In this document: positions 23,493 through 29,554 of the stretch, one piece after another
Layout of the letters: every line of letters begins with the position of its first letter
How positions within the stretch are numbered: the stretch's first letter is position 1
DNA from: Pirellulales bacterium
GTDB lineage: Bacteria > Planctomycetota > Planctomycetia > Pirellulales > JAICIG01
Assembly: GCA_035533075.1 (NCBI GenBank)
Contig: DATLUO010000085.1
Span: forward strand, 1-32,446
Direction: 5' to 3'
Length of the DNA: 32,446 nt
Notes under the pieces: generated by a model
Seen by the model: the letters and a program-made list of their open reading frames with translations, nothing else
What the model was told of the DNA's origin: nothing
Databases searched by the model: none
Position numbers and translations under genes: made by a program

Positions 23493-25064
23493 TTATTCCA
23501 CCAGATAGGAACCGGCCAGAGCAGCATAATTGTCGATCTGCTGTTCGTCGAGGCCGCCGCGGCGTTCGATCTCGATGGCCGCTTCTTTGCCGCCCGTCTT
23601 GTCGCGGGCGCGCACCCGCACGCGGCCGTCGCTGCCGTAGGCATACGTCACCTCGACCGGCGCCCCCTTGGGCAAGTTGGGCGGCAACTGCGTGATGCTG
23701 CAATTCCCGATCAGCGAGCAGGCCGCCGGATCGGGAGCGTCGCCTTCGATCACCCTCACCGTAACCCGCACCTGGCCGGTCTCGGTGGTGTTGAATACCT
23801 GCTGCTTCTCGACGGGCAGCGTCGTGTTGCGGGGAATCATCACGTGGTTATGCGGCTTGCCGGTCTTGGGGTGCTTCAGGATCACACCCAGACTGTGCGA
23901 GTTGACGTCGTCTTGCTTGACGTTCTTGAGGTGCCGCTTCACTTTTTCGGCCAGGTCGCTGCCGGTGCGGCGGAACTTGGCTTCCAAAATGGCCGCGTGA
24001 ATCGCCGCCCCCTGGGCCACGGCCGTGTGCGGCGACAGGCCTTGATACGGCTTCTTGCCCGTCACTTGCTCCAACATCGCCGGCACTTTGGGCATCAGCG
24101 TCGAGCCGCCCACCAGCACGATGGCGTCGAGATCGCTGGGCTGAATCTTGGCCTGTTCGATGACCAACTCGGTGGTGTCGATCGTGCGCTGCAGCAAGTC
24201 GGCCGTCAATTGCTCGAACTGCTCGCGCGTCACCGGCACGGAGACGCTCTTGCCTTCGAAGCGGCAGACGACGCTGGTCTGGTTCTTTTGCGACAGCTCG
24301 ATCTTGGCCAGGTCGCAGTCGTTGCGCAGCACCTGGCTGGCGACCGCCGATTCGCGCGGGTCGGCGCCGTGCCGCTTCTTGAACTCATCGGCGACGTAGT
24401 TCAGCAGCCGGTCGTTCCAGTCGATACCGCCCAGATAGACGTCGCCGTCGGTGGCCAGCACCTGGAAGTGCGTGGGCATATACTTGACCACCGTCACGTC
24501 AAACGTGCCGCCGCCCAAGTCATAGACGAGCGCCATGCGCGGCTTGTCGAAACTGCCCGCACCCAACTCGCCGCGTTGCCAGGCATAGGTCAGCGTGGCC
24601 GCCGTCGGCTCGTTGATGATGTCGACCACGTTCAGACCCGAAATGCGGCCGGCATCTTGCGTGGCCTTGCGCCGGGCGTCGTTGAAATAATACGGCACGG
24701 TGATGACGGCGTTGCCGATCTTGCCGATCCGCTTCTCGGCGTCCTGCCGCAGCTTTTTGAGAATCAGCGCCGAAAGGAACTCCGGCGTGATCTCATGACC
24801 GTCGAAGGTCCGCTTGTATTCGGTGCTTCCCATGTGCCGCTTGACGCGCTCCACGACGTGGTCGGGATCTTCCATCGCCGCGCGGGTGCGGCTTGGTCCC
24901 ACGATCACGTGGCCGCTTTGCGCCAGCAGGATGAGGCTGGGCGTTTCGATTTCTTCTTCTTCGTTCAGCAGGGCAACGGGATTGCCCTCGGCGTCCAGGT
25001 GCGCGATCGCCGAAAACGTGGTTCCCAGGTCGATGCCGACCGTCTGGCCTTCTTTGAATTCCAT
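23493..25064 (-). CDS. Hsp70-family chaperone lacking the C-terminal lid
   Basis: A 523-residue DnaK-like protein. The ATPase domain (about 8-375) keeps the phosphate loops: VGIDLGTTFSAIAHL, VVDIINEPTAATLTYAWQ, MALVYDLGGGTFDVTVV and DAIVLVGGSTLMPKVPAML. A beta-type substrate domain follows (about 385-495: HSLGVILKHPKTGKPHNHVM, IPRNTTLPVEKQQVFNT). DnaK is normally about 610-640 residues; here the protein ends shortly after the beta domain, so most of the alpha-helical lid is missing, as in HscA/HscC-like side branches. A J-like/MshEN membrane protein is the second gene of the unit. No GrpE or HPD-bearing DnaJ is present. A specialised membrane-linked role is inferred. Confidence 0.92.
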   Translation of the reverse strand: MEFKEGQTVGIDLGTTFSAIAHLDAEGNPVALLNEEEEIETPSLILLAQSGHVIVGPSRTRAAMEDPDHVVERVKRHMGSTEYKRTFDGHEITPEFLSALILKKLRQDAEKRIGKIGNAVITVPYYFNDARRKATQDAGRISGLNVVDIINEPTAATLTYAWQRGELGAGSFDKPRMALVYDLGGGTFDVTVVKYMPTHFQVLATDGDVYLGGIDWNDRLLNYVADEFKKRHGADPRESAVASQVLRNDCDLAKIELSQKNQTSVVCRFEGKSVSVPVTREQFEQLTADLLQRTIDTTELVIEQAKIQPSDLDAIVLVGGSTLMPKVPAMLEQVTGKKPYQGLSPHTAVAQGAAIHAAILEAKFRRTGSDLAEKVKRHLKNVKQDDVNSHSLGVILKHPKTGKPHNHVMIPRNTTLPVEKQQVFNTTETGQVRVTVRVIEGDAPDPAACSLIGNCSITQLPPNLPKGAPVEVTYAYGSDGRVRVRARDKTGGKEAAIEIERRGGLDEQQIDNYAALAGSYLVE

Positions 25065-25099
25065 GCTGTAAGTCCATAAGAACAGGCTGCTATTGAGCG

Positions 25100-25128
25100 A
25101 TTGTCGGTCGCCAAGCGGCGAGAGTCAA
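25100..25128 (-). promoter_or_regulatory. Candidate sigma-70-type promoter of the Hsp70 unit
   Basis: On the minus strand TTGACT (25123-25128) and GACAAT (25100-25105) are separated by exactly 17 bases and lie 35 bp before the Hsp70 ATG. The spacer contains TCGCC-AAGC-GGCGA as a 5-bp inverted repeat. No CIRCE-type heat-shock element is visible. Planctomycete promoters are poorly defined, so this rests on generic consensus. Confidence 0.35.
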
Positions 25129-25149
25129 CGGGGCAAGACCAAGTCAGAG

Positions 25150-25202
25150 CCAAAGACCAAAGGCCCGAGCCCCAAGCCCCCCGGTCTTTGGTTTGGGCCT
25201 TT
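25150..25202. repeat. Interlocked inverted repeats (pseudoknot-like order)
   Basis: CCAAAGACC (25150-25158) and AAAGGCCC (25159-25166) are followed by GGTCTTTGG (25183-25191) and GGGCCTTT (25195-25202). Each arm has a perfect partner, but the order is a-b-a'-b' and not nested. This would fold as a pseudoknot in RNA, or may reflect two overlapping repeat copies. Confidence 0.5.
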
Positions 25203-25204
25203 AG

Positions 25205-25432
25205 ACTTCACGCGGCTGAGAATGAGACATTGGCGGTGGCTGGGGCAGAGTCTGGCCAGGTGGAGGCCGGCACTTCGTTCATCTTGGCGGCCAGACGATG
25301 CCCCGGTGCGGCCAACCGGGGCATCGCTTGGCCCCCCACGCTTTTGATGGGCGCCAGCCGCTATCTGGCCAAGCTCTGCCCCAGCCACCGCTTTTGCCCT
25401 CGGAAAAATGTCTCATTCTCGGCCGCGTGAAG
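25205..25432. mobile_element. MITE-like element with 27-bp terminal inverted repeats
   Basis: The left end ACTTCACGCGGCTGAGAATG (continuing AGACATT, to 25231) is repeated inverted at the right end (25406-25432: AATGTCTCATTCTCGGCCGC, then GTGAAGT) with one mismatch. Inside, GGCGGTGGCTGGGGCAGAG (25232-25250) faces CTCTGCCCCAGCCACCG at about 25375-25391. In the middle is a perfect 12-bp hairpin, CGATGCCCCGGT (25296-25307) and ACCGGGGCATCG (25315-25326). There is no transposase and no long frame, so it would be non-autonomous. No clear target-site duplication was identified at the outer ends. Confidence 0.6.
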
Positions 25433-25518
25433 TATAGGTTTTCGAGTTTGCGGCTTCAGCCAGGGTTCGACCGAAAGACGCCGTAGCTTCTCGACTCGGA
25501 AAATCTTGCCCAGCTTAC

Positions 25519-25546
25519 TTGATTTACGAGCTATTGTTGGTATGTT
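25519..25546 (+). promoter_or_regulatory. Candidate promoter of the TIGR03000 gene
   Basis: TTGATT (25519-25524) and TATGTT (25541-25546) are separated by 16 bases, in an AT-richer stretch about 55 bp before the ATG. A purine-rich stretch (GGGGAGCTAGGA) lies just before the start codon and can serve as ribosome site. Confidence 0.35.
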
Positions 25547-25602
25547 TGGGTTGTGCGGGGTCGTCAAGATTTACCCAGTCATTCCAGGGGAGCTAGGAAT
25601 CA

Positions 25603-26655
25603 ATGTTCAAGAGAATTGCGTTAGGTGCGGCTGTTCTGGCCACAGCGTTGGTCTGTGACGGCTCGCGAGCGGATGCGTTTTGGGGGCACAGCAGTGGTGG
25701 CAGCTACGGAAGTTGGGGCTCCAGCGGCGGCGGTTACTATGGGGGCTGGGGTTCGTACGGCGGTTCGTACGGCGGCGGAGGACACCACCGTCACCACCAT
25801 CGGCATGCGGCTTACTACGGTAGTTGGGGATCGAGCGGCGGTAGCTGGGGTTCCAGCGGCGGATATGCCGGTTGGGGTTCCAGCGGCGGAAGCTGGGGAT
25901 CGAGCGGCGGTTCGTGGGGTGGCGTGGTAACGACGGCGCCGGTTATGAACGGCGCACCGGTCTATGGCGCTCCGTCTGTCTCGCCTCCGCCCCCTCATCC
26001 TTCCGACATGCCCGCCGACGGCAACTTGCCAGGCGGCCCGGCGCCCGACGACAACATGCCGCCCGACGAGGGCGCCCCGTTGCCTCCGACCGACAACAAC
26101 ACCAGCCTCTACCGGCCGTCGGCCACCGCCATGTTGACGGTCCGCGTGCCGGCACATGCCCAGGTGTTTGTGAACGGTCTGCCAACGAGCAGCACGGGCA
26201 CGGTGCGTCGTTACGTCTCGAATGGCCTGCGATGGGGTTACAATTACACCTATCAAATCCGGGCCGAGATCGTTCGCGACGGCCAGACCATCACCGAGAA
26301 CAAAACCGTCAAACTGCAGGCTGGCGACAAGTCGGACGTTGAGTTCGCGCTCAATGGTTCAAACTCAGACCCGATCGCCAACCAGCCGGTCCGCACCAGC
26401 GTAACGCTGCACGTGCCGGCCGATGCCAAGGTCTTCCTGTCGGGCAACGAGACCTACGGCGACGGCGAGGTGCGCACGTTTACCACCACGAAGCTGGCCC
26501 AAGGCCAGACGTGGGGGAACTACGTGGTGCGCGTCGAGGTCGAACGCAACGGCCGCACGCTGAGCAAAGAGGAGACGATCGAGGTCAAAGGCGGCGACGT
26601 CCTCGATCTGAGCCTCGATGTCGATGCTCCGCAAGTGGCCCGCGCCGGCCAATAG
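25603..26655 (+). CDS. Exported protein with two TIGR03000 domains and Gly/Ser/Trp repeats
   Basis: A 350-residue protein. A signal peptide covers about residues 1-25 (RIALGAAVLATALVCDGSRA). Residues 29-107 are a low-complexity region built from GSWGSSGG units with a His-rich insert (GHHRHHHRHAAYYG). A Pro/Asp-rich linker (about 120-170) follows. Two homologous beta domains come next: about 178-252 (VRVPAHAQVFVNGLPTSSTG, RRYVSNGLRWGYNYTYQI) and about 265-342 (LHVPADAKVFLSGNETYGDG). Both match TIGR03000, which is described only from Planctomycetes. Function is unknown; an envelope or surface structural role is inferred. The His cluster could bind metal. It has its own upstream region and an RBS-like GGGGAG/AGGA. 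Confidence 0.88.
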   Translation: MFKRIALGAAVLATALVCDGSRADAFWGHSSGGSYGSWGSSGGGYYGGWGSYGGSYGGGGHHRHHHRHAAYYGSWGSSGGSWGSSGGYAGWGSSGGSWGSSGGSWGGVVTTAPVMNGAPVYGAPSVSPPPPHPSDMPADGNLPGGPAPDDNMPPDEGAPLPPTDNNTSLYRPSATAMLTVRVPAHAQVFVNGLPTSSTGTVRRYVSNGLRWGYNYTYQIRAEIVRDGQTITENKTVKLQAGDKSDVEFALNGSNSDPIANQPVRTSVTLHVPADAKVFLSGNETYGDGEVRTFTTTKLAQGQTWGNYVVRVEVERNGRTLSKEETIEVKGGDVLDLSLDVDAPQVARAGQ

Positions 26656-26760
26656 CGCTGTCGGCTTTTTACGGTGCGGCCCCGGCGGCCCGTCGATTCC
26701 ATCGGCCCTCGCACGGATTTCGTTCTGTGCGGGGGCCGGTTGTTTTGGTATCACAACAGC

Positions 26761-27366
26761 ATGCCCGCGAGCGAAACCCTTCACGAACCAGAAAGGCGAC
26801 CGGCGAACTTTGCCTGGCCGCGGCGCGTGCGGTTGATCGTCAGCGCCGCGCTGGTTTGGCATCTGGTCGGCCTGCTGGTCGGTCCCATTTCTTCGCCGCC
26901 TTCGATCTTGGGCGACCGTTTGCAGGCGATCTATCTCCCGTATCTGCAGGCCGCCTACCTCAATCACGGCTATAAGTTTTTCGGTCCCGATCCGGGGCCG
27001 AGCCATCTCGTGCGATACGCGATCGAGATGCCCGACGGCGACAAGATCGAGGGGACGTTTCCCGATCGCAAAGTGCATTGGCCGCGTCTGTTCTATCACC
27101 GGCACTTCATGCTGAGCGAGTTTCTGGTGGGCCTGGCCGGTCCCTGGGAGCCGGAGTTCGACTGGGACCGCCAGCCACTTTCGCCACCGCAGGAAGCCTA
27201 CGTTGAATCTTACGCTCACCATCTGCTGAAGAAGTATGGCGGCCGACGCCTGACGCTTTACCTGGTCGAACACCGGCTGCCGTCGCCGCAGGAGGTGATT
27301 GACGGCATGCGGCTCGACGACTCCCGGCTATATCGCTCTCGCAAACTCGGCTCATTCGAGAGTTGA
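26761..27366 (+). CDS. Membrane-associated partner of the HTTM protein
   Basis: A 201-residue protein from the ATG at 26761; the frame is open back to 26674, but the extra residues look non-coding. One hydrophobic segment (about 20-42, RLIVSAALVWHLVGLLVGPI) anchors it. The rest would be extra-membrane: YLQAAYLNHGYKFFGPDPGP, then VRYAIEMPDGDKIEGTFPD, RLFYHRHFMLSEFLVGLAG. I know no named family, but small proteins of this type commonly sit directly before HTTM genes in planctomycetes, and the next gene starts only 7 bp downstream. The two probably form a complex. 'GPDPGPSH-VRY' is the most distinctive stretch. Confidence 0.7.
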   Translation: MPASETLHEPERRPANFAWPRRVRLIVSAALVWHLVGLLVGPISSPPSILGDRLQAIYLPYLQAAYLNHGYKFFGPDPGPSHLVRYAIEMPDGDKIEGTFPDRKVHWPRLFYHRHFMLSEFLVGLAGPWEPEFDWDRQPLSPPQEAYVESYAHHLLKKYGGRRLTLYLVEHRLPSPQEVIDGMRLDDSRLYRSRKLGSFES

Positions 27367-27373
27367 ACGATCG

Positions 27374-28405
27374 ATGGAACTGATCCGCGAATACGTGCGC
27401 GAGGCAGGACAGGGGGGGCTGGCGGGCTGGAACCGCTTCTGGTTCACGCCCGCCGACCCCGCCACGCTCGGCCTGATTCGCGTCATGGCCGGCGCCATGC
27501 TCCTTTATACGCATCTGGTGTGGACCCTCGGCTTGGCCGACTTTTTCGGGGCCGAGAGCTGGACTTCGCCGCACGCCGCCAGCCTCGCTCTCGCCGATTC
27601 GGGCACGTACGCCTGGAGCTACTTCTGGCTCATTCAGTCGCCGGCGCTGCTCTGTGCGGCACACATCGCGGCGCTCGTGGTGTTCGCCCTGCTCATGCTC
27701 GGCCTGTTCAGCCGAGTGGTGTCGATACTGGCATATCTGGCCGCGGTGTCTTACGTGAATCGCGTGCCGGGCGCGCTTTTCGGACTCGACCAGATCAACT
27801 GCATGCTGGCGATGTACTTGATGATCGGCCCCAGCGGCGCGGCCTACTCGCTCGATCGGCTGCGGCTGCCGCGCGCAGCCGACGGACCGCGACCGCCGGC
27901 CGCGCCTTCGACGAGCGCGAACCTGGCGGTCCGCCTGATGCAGGTCCACATGTGCGTGATCTATTTCTTCGCGGCGATGGGCAAGCTGCGCGGCGATTCT
28001 TGGTGGTCGGGCGACGCCATGTGGCTCTCGGTCGCCAATCTCGAATACCAGTCGTGGGACGTGACCTGGCTGGCTCGCTGGCCGTTGCTGTCGGCGATCG
28101 CCACGCAAGTCACGGTCTACTGGGAGCTGTTCTTTTGCGTGCTGGTCTGGCCGCGGCTGACGCGGCCCCTCATGCTGGTGCTGGCGGTGCCCGTCCACTT
28201 GGGGATCGCGGTTTGCATGGGGATGATTACCTTTGGTCTCATCATGCTGGTGGGCTGTGTTTCATTTGTTCCGCCGTGGTTGGTACGATGGTGTCTTGAG
28301 CGTGGCGGGCACAAACGAGCAGGGGAGGGCCTGGGGGCGCGCGTCGCGCAAGTCTCGACGCGACGTTCGCGGCCCAGTGTGGCGGGCGGCCGCCGCGGCT
28401 CGTAG
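27374..28405 (+). CDS. HTTM-domain membrane protein (vitamin K gamma-carboxylase-like)
   Basis: A 343-residue protein from the ATG at 27374. It has several TM helices and the HTTM signature: LGLIRVMAGAMLLYTHLVWT in the first helix, FFGAESWTSP in the first loop, LCAAHIAALVVFALLMLGLF, then YVNRVPGALFGLDQINCMLA. The conserved core VRLMQVHMCVIYFFAAMGKL with GDSWWSGDAMW follows. HTTM is the membrane part related to vitamin K-dependent gamma-glutamyl carboxylase; bacterial members mostly lack the lumenal carboxylase domain, and their reaction is unknown. The last 30 residues are Arg/Gly-rich and unlike the family, and the stop (TAG) falls in a GTAGCGTAAGCG repeat, so the natural end may have been altered. 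Confidence 0.85.
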   Translation: MELIREYVREAGQGGLAGWNRFWFTPADPATLGLIRVMAGAMLLYTHLVWTLGLADFFGAESWTSPHAASLALADSGTYAWSYFWLIQSPALLCAAHIAALVVFALLMLGLFSRVVSILAYLAAVSYVNRVPGALFGLDQINCMLAMYLMIGPSGAAYSLDRLRLPRAADGPRPPAAPSTSANLAVRLMQVHMCVIYFFAAMGKLRGDSWWSGDAMWLSVANLEYQSWDVTWLARWPLLSAIATQVTVYWELFFCVLVWPRLTRPLMLVLAVPVHLGIAVCMGMITFGLIMLVGCVSFVPPWLVRWCLERGGHKRAGEGLGARVAQVSTRRSRPSVAGGRRGS

Positions 28406-28428
28406 CGTAAGCGTCCTCGCTTGCGGAG
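28401..28428 (+). repeat. GTAGCGTAAGCG-type short repeat at the HTTM stop
   Basis: CGTAGCGTAAGCGTCCTCGC, continuing TTGCGGAG, supplies the TAG stop of the HTTM gene (28403-28405) and contains GCGTAAGCG and CGCTTGCGG as related inverted arms. It recalls the gene-end repeats that supply stops elsewhere in the window, but differs in sequence. Confidence 0.45.
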
Positions 28429-28459
28429 GTCTAAAAGACGGCAAGGCGGAACGTGCAAC

Positions 28460-28840
28460 ATGTCTACTTCCAAACGACTCGCAATCGTGCTGGGCGCGGT
28501 CTTGCTCGTGTCAGGCGGCCGCGTTTCTCACGCTCAGCCGCTGTTGCGCGAAGGCGACCACGAAGCCGAAGCGGACCACGAGGCCGGACCCGACCCCGAA
28601 GCGGTCCGCCGGCGGGCCTCAGCGCGGCAGCAGGCGGAACTGGAAGAAGAGCGGCGGTTGAAGTTGCAGCAAGAGTTGATGCGACTCCAAGGCGAGCGGA
28701 TGCTGGCGGAGCAGGAGGAAATCAAGCGGCGAGACCGCATGATGCGGTATGCGCTGCTGATCGCCGTCGCCGTGATCGCGACCACGCTCGTCGTCGCCTA
28801 TGTCCGGTCGCAGGGGGCCGAGACCAAAGAACCGCCATGA
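28460..28840 (+). CDS. Coiled-coil protein with N-terminal signal and C-terminal TM helix
   Basis: A 126-residue protein from the ATG at 28460. An N-terminal hydrophobic stretch (about 4-24, [17 protein letters not shown]) ends with SHA-Q and looks like a signal peptide. Then come an acidic His/Asp/Glu segment ([20 protein letters not shown]) and a strong Arg/Glu/Gln coiled coil (about 52-92, [20 protein letters not shown]). A C-terminal TM helix (about 97-116, [19 protein letters not shown]) ends it. It has no homology I recognise. Its stop overlaps the next gene (ATGA), so it is coupled to yjbQ, and it follows the HTTM gene by 54 bp. Confidence 0.7.
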   Translation: MSTSKRLAIVLGAVLLVSGGRVSHAQPLLREGDHEAEADHEAGPDPEAVRRRASARQQAELEEERRLKLQQELMRLQGERMLAEQEEIKRRDRMMRYALLIAVAVIATTLVVAYVRSQGAETKEPP

Positions 28841-29259
28841 AATCACTGACCGAGTATTTGACCTTCAACCTGCCCGAACGCATGGGCTTCGTGAACATCA
28901 CGCCGCAAGTGGCCGACGCCGTCCGGCGCAGCGGCGTAAGCGAGGGGCTGGTGCTGGTGAACGCCATGCACATTACGGCCAGCGTGTTCATCAACGACGA
29001 CGAGTCGGGCCTGCACGATGACTATAAGCAATGGCTGGAGCAACTCGCGCCGTTCGATGCCTCGCCGCGGCGCTACCGGCACAACCGCACGGGCGAAGAC
29101 AACGCCGACGCCCATATCAAGCGTCAGATCATGGGCCGCGAGGTCGTGGTGGCCATCACCGCCGGCAAGCTCGACTTCGGCCCCTGGGAGCAGGTTTTTT
29201 ACGGCGAGTTCGACGGCCGGCGGAATAAACGAGTGTTGCTCAAGGTGATCGGGGAGTAG
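28837..29259 (+). CDS. yjbQ: YjbQ family protein (UPF0047)
   Basis: A 140-residue protein, the usual length of the family. The conserved stretches are present: [54 protein letters not shown] and [20 protein letters not shown]. The E. coli YjbQ has weak thiamine-phosphate synthase activity; the physiological role is unsettled. The longer open frame upstream is not coding, because the ATG at 28837 coincides with the family start and overlaps the previous stop by 4 bases. The TAG stop is the first part of a gene-end repeat. Confidence 0.93.
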   Translation: MKSLTEYLTFNLPERMGFVNITPQVADAVRRSGVSEGLVLVNAMHITASVFINDDESGLHDDYKQWLEQLAPFDASPRRYRHNRTGEDNADAHIKRQIMGREVVVAITAGKLDFGPWEQVFYGEFDGRRNKRVLLKVIGE

Positions 29260-29352
29260 GGTGGGAGCGAGCGAGCTTGCGAGCGCCGGCCCACCATGCG
29301 CGACGTTGATCGAGGTGGGCCCGCGCTCGCAAGCTCGCTGGTCCCACCCTAC
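29256..29352. repeat. Convergent pair of gene-end repeats (copies e and f)
   Basis: Copy e (29256-29295, plus) begins GTAGGGTGGGAGCGAGCGAG; its TAG is the yjbQ stop. Copy f (29314-29352, minus) ends GTCCCACCCTAC, 3 bases from the stop of the minus-strand remnant at 29355. The two copies face each other with an 18-bp spacer, so the whole 97 bp can form a long hairpin. It would lie at the 3' end of messages from both sides. Confidence 0.88.
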
Positions 29353-29354
29353 GC

Positions 29355-29552
29355 TCACGCGATGAAAAACGCCAGCCGCGCAAGCACCGGCAAGTTGGCG
29401 TCGACGGCCTCCGTCAGCAGCGTCTGTGCCCGTCGACCGCCTGGCAGCGGCCGGCCGTCGTCGTGTATCACGAGCGTGCCGTCCTGAACCAGATCGAGCG
29501 GCCCGGCTAGCATGCCCGCACGGTCGTGGCCGCCGTCGAGAAACCGCGGCAT
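29355..29552 (-). pseudogene. Probable C-terminal remnant cut off by the tandem array
   Basis: On the minus strand 65 codons read PRFLDGGHDRAGMLAGPLDL, then VQDGTLVIHDDGRPLPGGRR, then AQTLLTEAVDANLPVLARLA and FFIA, then TGA (29355-29357). The residues look coding ('DGTLVIHDDGRP' is protein-like) but I recognise no family. The frame's ATG (29550-29552) lies immediately at the left edge of the tandem array, where unique sequence ends, so the N-terminal part has probably been replaced by the array. Its stop is 3 bases from gene-end repeat copy f, as for intact genes here. It could also be a short intact gene. Confidence 0.35.
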
Positions 29553-29554
29553 GA

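Noticed and set aside
22281-25079. A 932-codon plus-strand open frame opposite the Hsp70 and J-like genes
   Set aside because: It is a high-GC antisense shadow. Both minus-strand genes have strong family matches, while this frame gives His/Arg/Gly-rich sequence without domains.
25205-25432. Riboswitch or 5'-leader of the TIGR03000 gene
   Set aside because: The stem layers end about 170 bp before the gene, the symmetric ends match transposable-element TIRs better, and a promoter candidate lies between it and the gene.
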